A DNA stretch of 64,000 nt from Arthrobacter wenxiniae (GCF_013376105.1 NZ_JAAMFM010000001.1:1-64000); one strand, 5' to 3'. Shown: positions 53,802 through 62,871, counted from the stretch's first letter. Notes: generated by a model from the sequence alone, not told the origin. Numbers and translations: made by a program.

Positions 53802-54962
53802 TCAGAGGGAGCTGATGGCCTGGTCCAGGTCCGCGATCAGGTCGGCCACGTCTTCGATGCCCACGGACAGGCGGACCAGGTTTTCCGGCACGGCCAGCTC
53901 GGTGCCCTTGACGGAGGCGTGGGTCATCGCCGACGGGTAGTTCATGAGCGATTCGATGCCGCCCAGGGACTCCGCCAGCGTGAACACGTGGGTGGACTCG
54001 GCCACCTTTCGCGCCGCCGCCTCGCCGCCCTTGAACTGCACGGAGATCATGCCGCCGAAGCCGCGCATCTGGCGGGCGGCGAGCTCGTGCCCGGGGTGGT
54101 CCGGCAGGCCCGGGTACAGCACGGTTTCCACCTCGGGGCGGGTCAGCAGCCATTCGGCGATCGCCTGGGCGTTGGCGGAGTGGCGGTCCATGCGCACGCC
54201 GAGCGTCTTGAGCCCCCGGGTGGTCAGCCAGGCCTCCATCGGCGCGGACACGGCACCCACCGCAAACTGCACAAAGCCGATCTTCTCGGCGGCCTCGGCG
54301 TCGGACAGCACAATCGCGCCGCCGGAGGCATCGGAGTGCCCGCCGATGTACTTTGTGGTGGAGTGCACCACGACGTCGGCGCCCAGGGCGAGCGGGTTTT
54401 GGAGGTAGGGGGACGCGAAGGTGTTGTCGACGACCAGAAGGGCGCCGGCGCCGTGCGCCACCTTCGCCAGCGCGGCGATGTCGGTGATCTTCATCATCGG
54501 GTTCGACGGCGTCTCCACCCACACCATCTTCGTCTTGCCCTCGGGACCGCCGGCGGCAACGGCGGCAGCCAGCGCACCGGCGTCGTTCATGTCCACCGCC
54601 GCGTTGCTGATGCCCCAGACGGACAGGACCCGGTTGATGAGCCGGTAGGTGCCGCCGTAGACGTCGTTGCCCATGACGATGTGGTCGCCCGGGACCAGCA
54701 GGGCGCGGATCAGGGCGTCCTCCGCGGCCAGGCCGGAGGAGAAGCTGAACGCGAACCTGCCCCCCTCGAGCGCGGCGAGCTGGGCCTGGAGGGCGTCGCG
54801 GGTGGGGTTGGTGCCGCGGCCGTACTCGTAGCCGTTGCGCAGCTTGCCGATCCCGTCCTGGGCGAACGTGGTGGTCTGGTAGAGGGGCGGGATGACGGCG
54901 CCGGTGGTGCGGTCGGGGGTCTGCCCGGCGTGGACGGCGCGGGTGTTGAAGCCTTCGGTCAT
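53802..54962 (-). CDS. metB: Cystathionine gamma-synthase/lyase
   Basis: A PLP enzyme of the Cys/Met metabolism family. The 386-residue protein begins MTEGFNTRAVHAGQTPDRTT. It has YGRGTNPTRDALQAQLAALE, the PLP lysine in VVHSTTKYIGGHSDASGGAI (about K203), VDNTFASPYLQNPLALGADV and GGIESLMNYPSAMTHAS. Sequence alone does not separate synthase (MetB) from gamma-lyase (MetC-like). It lies 67 bp after a cystathionine beta-synthase gene, so the pair can make cystathionine and then cysteine from homocysteine. Confidence 0.9.
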   Translation of the reverse strand: MTEGFNTRAVHAGQTPDRTTGAVIPPLYQTTTFAQDGIGKLRNGYEYGRGTNPTRDALQAQLAALEGGRFAFSFSSGLAAEDALIRALLVPGDHIVMGNDVYGGTYRLINRVLSVWGISNAAVDMNDAGALAAAVAAGGPEGKTKMVWVETPSNPMMKITDIAALAKVAHGAGALLVVDNTFASPYLQNPLALGADVVVHSTTKYIGGHSDASGGAIVLSDAEAAEKIGFVQFAVGAVSAPMEAWLTTRGLKTLGVRMDRHSANAQAIAEWLLTRPEVETVLYPGLPDHPGHELAARQMRGFGGMISVQFKGGEAAARKVAESTHVFTLAESLGGIESLMNYPSAMTHASVKGTELAVPENLVRLSVGIEDVADLIADLDQAISSL

Positions 54963-54980
54963 GGTGTCTCCTTGGGGTTC

Positions 54981-55022
54981 CGGTGGTTGGGCTTGTCGAA
55001 ACCAGGGATCCCGACAAGCTCG
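54981..55022. repeat. Interspersed palindrome (GCTTGTCG...CGACAAGC)
   Basis: GCTTGTCGAAACCAGGGATC is followed by CCGACAAGC, giving an imperfect hairpin with an 8-bp closing stem. The left arm CGGTGGTTGGGCTTGTCGAA resembles a motif I recall from actinobacterial intergenic palindromes. It sits between cbs and metB, in an apparent operon. Confidence 0.6.
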
Positions 55023-55029
55023 ATTACCG

Positions 55030-56415
55030 CTAGTCGTTGAGGTAGTGCAGCAGGTCGTGGCGGGTCAGGACGCCAACGGGGGCGCCGACGAAGGTGACCA
55101 TGAGCGCGTCCACGTCCTGCAGCTTGGTGCGTGCGGCGGAAATGGGCTCGAGGGACCCGATGATGGGCAGCTGGGGCTGCATGTGCTCCGTGATCTTGTC
55201 CGTCAGCTTGGCCTCGTGGCGGAACAGCTTGCCGGTCAGCGTGCGTTCGTCCACGGAGCCGATCACCTCGCCCATCACCACGGGCGGCTCGGCGGAAAGC
55301 ACCGGGATCTGGGAGACGCCGTATTCGGCCATGAGGTTGATGACGTCGCGGACGGTCTCGTTCGGGTGGATGTGGACCAGGTCCGGCAGCTGCCCCGTCT
55401 TGGTCTTGAGGACGTCGCCAATGGCGGGCTCGTCGGTGGCCTTGAGGAAGCCGTACGACTGCATCCACGCATCGTCAAAGATCTTGGCCAGGTAGCCGCG
55501 CCCGCTGTCCGGCAGGAGCACCACGACGACGGCCTCTTCGCCCAGCCCCTTGGCCGCTTCCAGCGCGGCCACCACGGCCATGCCGGAGGAGCCGCCCACC
55601 AGCAGGCCCTCCTCGCGGGCCAGGCGGCGGGTCATGGCGAAGGAGTCGTTGTCGGTGACGGCGATGATCCGGTGCGGGACCTTGGGATCGTAGGAGGCGG
55701 GCCAGATGTCCTCGCCCACGCCCTCCACCAAATACGGCCGGCCGGTGCCGCCGGAGTAGACGGAGCCTTCCGGGTCGGCGCCGATGATCTGGACCTCGCC
55801 GCCGTCTTTGGCGGGGCGGTCCGCGGAGGCCTCGCGCAGGAAGCGTCCGGTGCCGGTGATGGTGCCGCCCGTGCCCACGCCGGCCACGAAGTGCGTGACC
55901 TTGCCTTCGGTGTCGCGCCAAATTTCGGGTCCGGTGGTCTCATAGTGGCTGAGCGGACCGTTCTGGTTGGAGAACTGGTCCGGCTTGTAGGCACCCGGGA
56001 TCTCCGTCACGAGGCGGTCGGAGACGCCGTAGTAGGACTGCGGGGAGTCGGCGGCCACCGCCGACGGGGTCACCACCACCTCGGCGCCGTAGGCCCGCAG
56101 CACGGCGCGCTTGTCCTCGCCCACCTTGTCCGGGACCACGAACACGCAGTTGTAGCCGCGTGCCTGCGCCACCATGGCCATGGCAACGCCGGTGTTGCCG
56201 CTGGTCGGTTCCACCACGGTGCCGCCGGGCTTGATCCTGCCTTCCCTGGCAGCCTCGTCCAGCATCTTGACGGCGATGCGGTCCTTGGCGGAGCCGCCCG
56301 GGTTCATGTATTCCAGCTTGACCAGCACGGTGGCCTTGAGCCCGGAGGTCACCTTGTTGAGTTTCACCAAAGGGGTGTTGCCAATAAGGTCAAGGACGGA
56401 GTTTGCATACTTCAT
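55030..56415 (-). CDS. cbs: Cystathionine beta-synthase
   Basis: Condenses serine and homocysteine to cystathionine in the reverse transsulfuration pathway. The 461-residue protein has the PLP lysine in NPGGSAKDRIAVKML (about K43), PTSGNTGVAMAMVAQARGYN, GVGTGGTITGTGRFLREA and EEGLLVGGSSGMAVVAALEA, with two C-terminal CBS domains (about 330-460), as in actinobacterial enzymes. ATG 56415 is favoured over an open upstream frame; TACTTT lies 6 nt before it, so the mRNA may be leaderless. There is no SAM-riboswitch-like structure seen. Confidence 0.94.
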   Translation of the reverse strand: MKYANSVLDLIGNTPLVKLNKVTSGLKATVLVKLEYMNPGGSAKDRIAVKMLDEAAREGRIKPGGTVVEPTSGNTGVAMAMVAQARGYNCVFVVPDKVGEDKRAVLRAYGAEVVVTPSAVAADSPQSYYGVSDRLVTEIPGAYKPDQFSNQNGPLSHYETTGPEIWRDTEGKVTHFVAGVGTGGTITGTGRFLREASADRPAKDGGEVQIIGADPEGSVYSGGTGRPYLVEGVGEDIWPASYDPKVPHRIIAVTDNDSFAMTRRLAREEGLLVGGSSGMAVVAALEAAKGLGEEAVVVVLLPDSGRGYLAKIFDDAWMQSYGFLKATDEPAIGDVLKTKTGQLPDLVHIHPNETVRDVINLMAEYGVSQIPVLSAEPPVVMGEVIGSVDERTLTGKLFRHEAKLTDKITEHMQPQLPIIGSLEPISAARTKLQDVDALMVTFVGAPVGVLTRHDLLHYLND

Positions 56416-56495
56416 AAGTCCAAAGTATCCCCGGCGTGCCGCTGCAGCCAAAGGAGGTTACCCCTTGGGGCGTTCGCAGCCCTAGAATCGGGAGA

Positions 56496-57064
56496 ATGCT
56501 CACCGCGTCCGATCCTTTGCCGGCACGACCGCGCCGGATCCTGGTGGCGGCGTCAGCGGGTCCGGGAAGACCACGCTCGCCGCGCGCATCGGGCAGCTGC
56601 TGGATCTGCGGCACACGGAAATCGACTCCCTTTTCCACGGGCCCAACTGGCAGCCGCGCGCGGACTTCATGGACGACGTCGCACACCTCACCAGTGCGCC
56701 GGCCTGGGTCACGGAGTGGCAGTATCCTGCGGCGCGGCCGTTGCTGGCGGAACGGGCGGAGCTTCTGGTGTGGCTGGACTTTCCGGTGGCGGTGTCGATG
56801 CGCCGGCTCATCCGGCGCACGGTCCGGCGCAGGTTGCGGCGGGAGGAGCTGTGGCACGGCAACATGGAGCCGCCATTTTTCACCTTCATGACCGACCGCG
56901 ACCACATTGTCAGGTGGGGCTGGCGCACCAGGAACCTGTACAAATCGAGGGTGCCGGCGCTGGAACGCGACTTTCCCGGGCTGTGCGTGGTGCGGCTGGA
57001 GTCGCCGCGGGCCGTGGAAGCCTGGGTGGAAAATCTTCAGCTTTCCATCGCGTCCGGCTGGTAG
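56496..57064 (+). pseudogene. P-loop kinase-like gene with a frameshift in Walker A
   Basis: The frame starts at ATG 56496 (RBS-free; TAGAAT lies 7 nt upstream) with RPRRILVAA, then runs into nonsense frame. One extra G near 56548-56551 would restore GVSGSGKTT, a perfect Walker A loop, followed by AARIGQLLDLRHTEIDSLFH. From there the second frame reads through to 57064 (about 190 residues in total) with WLDFPVAVSMRRLIRRTVRR and a C-terminal RDHIVRWGWRTRNLYKSRVP. This matches small topology-modulation/adenylate kinase-like AAA proteins. It is either a recent pseudogene or a one-base sequencing error; function unproven. Confidence 0.75.
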
Positions 57065-57073
57065 CTTCGAACC

Positions 57074-57502
57074 ATGACCCCGGAGGAACTTGCCACGCTG
57101 ACCCTGCTGCGGCGTGCGCGGGACATGATTGACAGGGACTACGCGCAGCCCCTGGACGTGCCCGCCATCGCGGCCCGGGCGTTCATGTCCCCGGCACACT
57201 TTTCCCGCAAGTTCCGCGCCGCTTACGGGGAGACGCCGTACAACTACCTCATGACCCGCCGCATCGAGCGGGCGGCCGCGCTGCTCCGGTCCGGCATGTC
57301 CGTGACCGACTCCTGCATGGCCGTGGGCGCCACCTCCCTGGGCTCGTTCAGCTCCCGCTTCACCGAGATCATGGGCGAGACCCCCAGCGCGTACCGGTCG
57401 CGGGAACACAGCGCCATTGAAGCCATGCCCGCCTGCTTTGCCCGCTTTGCCACGCGCCCCATGCGCCGCTTCCGGCGCCGGAAGCGGCGCCGGCCAAGGT
57501 GA
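57074..57502 (+). CDS. AraC-family helix-turn-helix protein
   Basis: A 142-residue protein that is mostly an AraC double helix-turn-helix (about 12-108: DYAQPLDVPAIAARAFMSPA and CMAVGATSLGSFSSRFTEIM). A short Arg-rich tail ends RRKRRRPR. It lacks an effector domain, so it resembles stand-alone MarA/SoxS-like regulators. It starts 9 bp after the frameshifted P-loop gene and precedes a VOC gene by 47 bp. Confidence 0.88.
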   Translation: MTPEELATLTLLRRARDMIDRDYAQPLDVPAIAARAFMSPAHFSRKFRAAYGETPYNYLMTRRIERAAALLRSGMSVTDSCMAVGATSLGSFSSRFTEIMGETPSAYRSREHSAIEAMPACFARFATRPMRRFRRRKRRRPR

Positions 57503-57549
57503 GCAGGATCGAAGAAGCGGCGCCCCGCGTCACAGGATAGCGTCATTGC

Positions 57550-57951
57550 ATGACCATTTCACTGCAATACACCAACGTCACCGTCAACAACACGGACGAG
57601 GCCGTGGCCTTTTACCGCGACGGGCTGGGCCTGTCCGTCCTCAACGACGTGGCCTCGGGCGGCTTCCACTGGGTCACACTGGGCAGCGACGCCCAGCCCG
57701 GCCTGGGCATCGTCATCTCCGAACCGCACGCCGGCCGCTCCCAGGCCGACGGCGATGCCCTCCAGGAACTGCTCACCAAGGGCGTGCTGCCCATGCTCGT
57801 GTTCCAGACCGACGACCTCGACGGCACGTTCGAGCAGGCCCGGGCGTTTGGCGCGGAGGTGCTGCAGGAACCCATCGAACAGCCGTGGGGCCCGCGCGAC
57901 TGCGCCTTCCGCGACCCCTCCGGCAACACGGTCCGCATCTCGCAGGCCTGA
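57550..57951 (+). CDS. VOC superfamily (glyoxalase-like) protein
   Basis: A 133-residue VOC-fold protein, two beta-alpha-beta-beta-beta units. It has AVAFYRDGLGLSVLNDVASG, the second-half VFQTDDLDGTFEQARAFGAE and a terminal FRDPSGNTVRIS with a possible metal-binding pattern. This family includes dioxygenases, glyoxalases and drug-resistance proteins; the pairing with AraC suggests local regulation. The substrate is unknown. Confidence 0.88.
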   Translation: MTISLQYTNVTVNNTDEAVAFYRDGLGLSVLNDVASGGFHWVTLGSDAQPGLGIVISEPHAGRSQADGDALQELLTKGVLPMLVFQTDDLDGTFEQARAFGAEVLQEPIEQPWGPRDCAFRDPSGNTVRISQA

Positions 57952-57962
57952 CCTCCGCAGGA

Positions 57963-58025
57963 AATGCGCCCGTCCCCCGAAAATGCGCCAGCTCCACGGG
58001 GCGCATATTTGGGGACCGGGCGCGC
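57963..58025. repeat. Long palindrome, copy A
   Basis: A hairpin of about 24 bp with a few mismatches: AATGCGCCCGTCCCC on the left and GGGGACCGGGCGC on the right, loop AGCTCCAC. It shares the 17-nt start AAATGCGCCCGTCCCCC with the palindrome at 59155-59212. The AbiEi-like gene lies between the two copies. Confidence 0.8.
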
Positions 58026-58134
58026 AAACTGCCCGCACGCATCGACAAACCGATGTTGCCCCTTCCGAGGGGTTATCCACAGTCCAGCCGGGCCCCACTT
58101 ACATGGTCCCCCGGTCTCTGGAACGCTTGGATGC

Positions 58135-59139
58135 ATGAGCACGCCACGGTTGATACTCCCCTCCGATGTGGAGCTTGCCGGCCAGGACTCACGGCTCCTC
58201 GCCCGGCTGTGCAACATCGGGCGTTATGTTCGTGTCCGCCGCGGCGTCTATGCGGAGGCTTCTGAATGGCATCCACTCGATGAGTCCTCGCAGTACGGGC
58301 TTCGTGCAATTGCGTTCCAGCTGGCCACCAGGCACCAGCCGGTCTTCTGCCGGAACACGGCCGCGCTTCTGTGGGGCTTGTGGACCATCGGCACTCCGCA
58401 AAAGCTGCACGTCCTGACGGAGGAGAGGGGCGGCGGCCGCAGCCGTGGTGACATCGCCCGGCATTTTGGGCGTATCAACGACGGGGTGGTGCGTTGCGGC
58501 CCACTTCTCCTGACGGACAAGCTCACCACCACCATGGAATTGATCACCCGGCTGACATTTGAACGGGCCGTGGCCGTGTGTGATTCCAGCCTGCACACGG
58601 CCGCGTATCCCCGGCCGGTCAACGTCTTCACTCCCATGGGTTTCCCCGCATCCAACCATGAGCCCGTGTGGCGCGTCGATGAACCGCAGGGTGCGCCCCT
58701 GTCCAAGCCGGACCTGCTGCATGCGGCCGAGTTCCTTCCGTCAAAGTCGGCCCGAAACAGGGCCGTGGCCGTCATTGAGTTCGCGTCGGGACTGTCCGGT
58801 TCTGCCGGCGAATCCCTCAGCCGGGTCCGAATGAGGCAGCTGGGTTTCGCCGCCCCGGAACTGCAACACCGCTTCGTTCTCCGCGATGGCAGCAACGCAT
58901 TCGTTGACTTTTGGTTCGAGATGCAGCGCGAGGCTGGCGAGTTCGACGGCCGCGGCAAGTACCTGCGCAAGGACTGGGCGGGCGGAAAGTCGCTTCAGGA
59001 CCGGATCATGGCCGAGAAGAACCGTGAGGACCAGATCCGCGCCCAGAACGTGGGCGTCTTTCGATGGACATGGCAGGAAATGATGGATCTTCGGGGCTTT
59101 GAACAGCTGCTCCTCCAAGCCGGGATCCCGCAAAGGTAG
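58135..59139 (+). CDS. AbiEi-like antitoxin-domain protein with nuclease-like C-terminus
   Basis: A 334-residue protein with an AbiEi-type helix-turn-helix N-terminus (LLARLCNIGRYVRVRRGVYA, about 22-41). This region is found in transcriptional antitoxins of type IV toxin-antitoxin systems. The central part includes FCRNTAALLWGLW. The C-terminus has a PD-(D/E)XK-like core (FVDFWFEMQREAGEFDGRGK). No AbiEii toxin gene is adjacent. Many actinobacteria carry several such stand-alone proteins; the role is unknown. Related palindromes flank the gene on both sides. Confidence 0.78.
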   Translation: MSTPRLILPSDVELAGQDSRLLARLCNIGRYVRVRRGVYAEASEWHPLDESSQYGLRAIAFQLATRHQPVFCRNTAALLWGLWTIGTPQKLHVLTEERGGGRSRGDIARHFGRINDGVVRCGPLLLTDKLTTTMELITRLTFERAVAVCDSSLHTAAYPRPVNVFTPMGFPASNHEPVWRVDEPQGAPLSKPDLLHAAEFLPSKSARNRAVAVIEFASGLSGSAGESLSRVRMRQLGFAAPELQHRFVLRDGSNAFVDFWFEMQREAGEFDGRGKYLRKDWAGGKSLQDRIMAEKNREDQIRAQNVGVFRWTWQEMMDLRGFEQLLLQAGIPQR

Positions 59140-59154
59140 TCCCTGGCAAGAAAT

Positions 59155-59212
59155 GCGCCCGTCCCCCATAAATGCGCCCGGTGGAAGGGGCGCATTTATG
59201 GGGGACGGGCGC
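59155..59212. repeat. Long perfect palindrome, copy B
   Basis: A perfect 25-bp stem (59155-59179 with 59188-59212) around an 8-nt loop GGTGGAAG. It starts AATGCGCCCGTCCCCC like the copy at 57963. It lies between convergent AbiEi-like and putA genes, without a U tract, so it is better read as a repetitive palindrome than a simple terminator. Confidence 0.85.
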
Positions 59213-59242
59213 GGGCCTCGACGGGCTCGACTGCCGAACCGG

Positions 59243-62200
59243 CTAGATCAGCCCGTCCGAGAGGTGGTTCGGCGTCCCGAAGCGGTGCGCCGTGATGCTG
59301 ACGGCCTGCTCGTGCAGGAATGGCAGCATCTCAACGCGTCCTGCCTCGGTGACCGCGCCGTGGTAGATCGCCAGGTCGGGGCGGCCGCCGGTGGCTTCAT
59401 GCACGGCCGTCGGATCCCCGCCGATCAGGCGGATGCGCCCGGCACCGAAGCGGCGCGCGGTGGCGAGCCAGTCGGCGTCGTTCTCCACCGTGACACGGAT
59501 GCGCAGGCTCACCAGCAGCGCCTTGACGGCGTTGGGAAGGTCGACGCCGGAGGAGACCTCCGGGGTGGCCCCGGCCAGGATGCCTGCCGCCAGCACGCGC
59601 AGCAGCTTGGCCACCGGCTCGCCCTCGGCCAGGCGGACGAGCGGGTTCAGCGGCAGGTAGCGGAACACGTTGCGCTCCGCGGACAGTCCGGACACGTCCT
59701 TGGCGGTGCCGAACTCGGCAGCCCAGGCCGCGGCGTCGCTGTGCAGCGAGCGGGTCAGGAAGGCCTGCTCGTCGGCGCTCAGGGACGACGCGGCCGTGAG
59801 CAGCTTGCGCGCCGTGTCGCCCAGCGGCGCCGTGGCCGTGGACGGGGCGGGAACCCAGTTGCCCAGGCCCACCAGATAGTTGGGGCCGCCTGCCTTGGTG
59901 CCGGCCCCCACGGCCGACTTCTTCCAGCCGCCGAACGGCTGGCGCTGGACGATGGCGCCGGTGATGCCGCGGTTCACGTACAGGTTGCCGGCCTGGACGG
60001 TGTCCAGCCACAGCCCGATCTCCGCCGGGTCCAGCGAGTGCAGCCCGCTGGTCAGTCCGTAGTCGATCTTGTTGACCATGGCGATGGCGTCCTCAAGGGT
60101 CTCCGCCGCCATGACGCCCAGGACGGGGCCAAAGTATTCGGTCAGGTGGAATTCGGAACCGTCCGCAACGCCGGTGCGCACGCCCGGGGACCACAGCCGG
60201 CCGGTGGCGTCGAGCTGCCTGGGCTCCAGGGCCCAGGATTCGCCGTCGTCCAGGGTGGTCAGCGCCTTGCGGAGCTTGCCGGCGGCCGGCTCGATGATCG
60301 GTCCCATCTGGCTGGTGGCGGTTTCCGGGTAGCCCACGAACATGCTGCGGGCGGCGTCGAGGAGCTGGTTGTGGAAGCGTGCGGACTTTGCCACGGAGCC
60401 GACCATGACGACCAGGGAGGCGGCGGAACACTTCTGCCCGGCGTGCCCAAAGGCGGACTGCACCACATCCTTGGCGGCCAGGTCCAGGTCGGCGCTGGGC
60501 GTGACAATGATGGCGTTCTTGCCGGACGTCTCGGCCAGCAGCGGCAGGTCCGTGCGGAAGCTGCGGAACAGCTCGGCCGTTTCATAGCCGCCCGTCAGGA
60601 TCACCCGGTTCACGGCGGGGTGGGAGATGAGCGCCCGGCCGAGCTCGCGCTCCTCCAGCTGCACGAGCGCCAGCACCTCGCGGGGGACGCCGGCGTCCCA
60701 GAGCGCCTGCACCATGACGGAGCCGCTGCGGCGCGCCTGGGTTGCCGGCTTGATGACGACGGCGGATCCCGCGGCGAGGGCTGCGAGCGTGGACCCTGCC
60801 GGGATGGCGACCGGAAAGTTCCACGGCGGGGTGACGACGGTGAGTTTCGCGGGGACAAAGGTGGCGCCGTCGACCGTTTCCAGGTCCTTGGCCCGCTCGG
60901 CATAGTAGTGGGCGAAGTCAATGGCTTCGCTGACCTCGGGGTCGCCTTGGTCCAGGGTCTTGCCGGTCTCGGCGGCCATGACCTCCAGGAGCTCCGCGCG
61001 GCGGGATTCCAGGACCTCGCCGGCGCGGTGCAGCACAGCGGCACGCCCGGCGCCGCCCATGGCACCCCAGGCCCTTCCGGCCTCCAAGGCGGCGTCCACA
61101 ATGCCGTTCAGCTGGTCCAGCCCGGAAACGCGGCTGGCGGCAACGAGGTCGTTGCCCAGCTCGGAGCCCGGGATGCGGGCCAGGATTTCCTTGCCCCAGG
61201 CGCGGTTGGCGGGCAGGGCCGGGTCGGTGTCCGGGGTGTTCGCGAACGCGTCGGTCGCTGCGGGGGCGGCCGGGGCGGAGCGGTCCTGGGTGCGGTTGGG
61301 GCCGGGGACCGAGGTGTCCAGCGCGGCCAGTGAGGCGAGGAAGCGGTTCTTCTCGCGCTCGAAGAGGGCCTCGTTCTCGGAGAGCTCAAAGACGGCGGAC
61401 ATGAAGTTGTCCTGGCTGGCGCCCTCCTCCAGGCGGCGGATCAGGTAGGCGATGGCGACGTCGAACTCGCCGGGGTGGACCACGGGCGTGTAGAGCAGCA
61501 GGGAGCCCACGTCGCGGCGCACGGCCTCGGCCTGGCCGGTGGCCATGCCGAGGAGCATCTCAAATTCCAGCTGGCCGGTGGTGGTGCTGATGCCGCGGTC
61601 CTTGGCGAGCAGCCAGGCGTGGGCCACGTCGAAGAGGTTGTGGCCGGCAACGCCGATGTGCACGTTCTCGATGTGCTCCGGGGTCAGCGCGTAGTTCACG
61701 ATGCGCTTGTAGTTCGTGTCCGAGTCCTGCTTGGTGCCCCAGGTGGCCAGTGGCCAGCCATAGACGGAGGCCTGGACCTGCTCCATGGGCAGGTTGGCGC
61801 CCTTGACGATGCGCACCTTGACGGCGGCGCCGCCGTCGGCCCTTCGGGCGGCCGCCCACTCCTGCAGCTCGATCATGGCGCCGAGGGTGTCCGGGAGGTA
61901 GGCCTGGAGGACAATGCCGGCCTCGAGGTTCTTGAACTCCGGCTTGTCCAGGATGCGCTTGAACACGGCGATGGTCATGGTGAGGTCCTTGTACTCCTCC
62001 ATGTCCAGGTTGATGAACTTTGGCTTCGGGAAGGAGTTGGCCAGCGCGTAGAGCGGGGTGAGCTCCTCCACCACGTGGTTGACGGCGTCGTCAAAGGCCC
62101 AGGCGGAATGGGGGGCCACGGTGGAGGACTCCTTGATGGAGACGTAGTCGACGTCGTCCCGGGCCAGCAGGCGCATGGTGCCCTCGAGCCGGCGGCCGGC

Positions 62201-62695
62201 CTCGTTTTCGCCCAGCACGGCCTCGCCGAGGAGGTTGAGGTTCAAGGCGACGCCGCCCTGGCGGATCTTGGCGATGGCCGGTCCCAGCTTGGCGTCCGTG
62301 GCATCCACGATCAAGTGCCCCACCATCTCGCGCAGCACCCGGCGCGCGATCGGGATGACCAGCTGCGGCAACACGGGCGCCATGACGCCGCCCAGGCGGA
62401 CGGCACCTCGCATGTACCACGGCAGGAAGGCGGGCACCTTCGGCGCCAGCGCGGCCAGGTTCCGGCCGGCCACGGCGAGGTCCTCGGGGCGGATCACGCC
62501 GTCGACGAAGCCCACCGTGAAGTCGAGGCCGCCGGGGTCCTTCAGGACGCCGGCGAGGCGCTGGGCCGAGATGTCCGCGGGGAATTTTGCGGCCTCGGTG
62601 AGCCAGTGCCGGACCAGGGCGATGGTTTCGGCGGCGAGGTCGTTGCCGGGTGCCGGAATGGTGGCGGCGGTGGCCGCGCTGACGGTGCTTGTCAT
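59243..62695 (-). CDS. putA: Bifunctional proline dehydrogenase/P5C dehydrogenase PutA
   Basis: Oxidises proline to glutamate in two steps. The 1150-residue protein has an N-terminal PRODH barrel (about 60-460: NLNLLGEAVLGENEAGRRLE, YVSIKESSTVAPHSAWAFDD). An aldehyde dehydrogenase domain follows (about 500-960: PWNFPVAIPAGSTLAALAAG, the Glu in LLAETSGKNAI and the Cys in AGQKCSAASLVVMVG, about C755). A C-terminal extension of about 170 residues closes it. There is no N-terminal ribbon-helix-helix domain, so it is not its own repressor; the divergent LysR gene probably controls it. This long two-domain type is normal for actinobacteria. Confidence 0.96.
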   Translation of the reverse strand: MTSTVSAATAATIPAPGNDLAAETIALVRHWLTEAAKFPADISAQRLAGVLKDPGGLDFTVGFVDGVIRPEDLAVAGRNLAALAPKVPAFLPWYMRGAVRLGGVMAPVLPQLVIPIARRVLREMVGHLIVDATDAKLGPAIAKIRQGGVALNLNLLGEAVLGENEAGRRLEGTMRLLARDDVDYVSIKESSTVAPHSAWAFDDAVNHVVEELTPLYALANSFPKPKFINLDMEEYKDLTMTIAVFKRILDKPEFKNLEAGIVLQAYLPDTLGAMIELQEWAAARRADGGAAVKVRIVKGANLPMEQVQASVYGWPLATWGTKQDSDTNYKRIVNYALTPEHIENVHIGVAGHNLFDVAHAWLLAKDRGISTTTGQLEFEMLLGMATGQAEAVRRDVGSLLLYTPVVHPGEFDVAIAYLIRRLEEGASQDNFMSAVFELSENEALFEREKNRFLASLAALDTSVPGPNRTQDRSAPAAPAATDAFANTPDTDPALPANRAWGKEILARIPGSELGNDLVAASRVSGLDQLNGIVDAALEAGRAWGAMGGAGRAAVLHRAGEVLESRRAELLEVMAAETGKTLDQGDPEVSEAIDFAHYYAERAKDLETVDGATFVPAKLTVVTPPWNFPVAIPAGSTLAALAAGSAVVIKPATQARRSGSVMVQALWDAGVPREVLALVQLEERELGRALISHPAVNRVILTGGYETAELFRSFRTDLPLLAETSGKNAIIVTPSADLDLAAKDVVQSAFGHAGQKCSAASLVVMVGSVAKSARFHNQLLDAARSMFVGYPETATSQMGPIIEPAAGKLRKALTTLDDGESWALEPRQLDATGRLWSPGVRTGVADGSEFHLTEYFGPVLGVMAAETLEDAIAMVNKIDYGLTSGLHSLDPAEIGLWLDTVQAGNLYVNRGITGAIVQRQPFGGWKKSAVGAGTKAGGPNYLVGLGNWVPAPSTATAPLGDTARKLLTAASSLSADEQAFLTRSLHSDAAAWAAEFGTAKDVSGLSAERNVFRYLPLNPLVRLAEGEPVAKLLRVLAAGILAGATPEVSSGVDLPNAVKALLVSLRIRVTVENDADWLATARRFGAGRIRLIGGDPTAVHEATGGRPDLAIYHGAVTEAGRVEMLPFLHEQAVSITAHRFGTPNHLSDGLI

Positions 62696-62795
62696 GGTGG
62701 CTGGTGCGTTCTTTTCTGCTGGTGCTTGGGCTGGGCCGGGCTCCGTCCCGCGCGTCCCCAGCGCCTCCGGGTGGTTCCCTTCAAGTCCAGTATGG

Positions 62796-62843
62796 GACTA
62801 ATATTCAATAAGTAAAAGTGATGTTTTGTGATGAATATTAGTC
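62796..62843. promoter_or_regulatory. LysR operator dyad between putA and lysR
   Basis: GACTAATATTC and GAATATTAGTC form a perfect 11-bp inverted repeat with a 26-nt A/T-rich spacer. It lies in the 176-bp space between the divergent putA and LysR genes and is the most A/T-rich part of the window, which fits a LysR-type binding site and promoter region. Confidence 0.7.
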
Positions 62844-62871
62844 AAATTCCCTTAACCCTCCGGAGGTCCCC

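Noticed and set aside
58135-59139. Complete type IV toxin-antitoxin operon
   Set aside because: No AbiEii nucleotidyltransferase-like toxin gene lies next to it; the flanking genes are VOC and putA.
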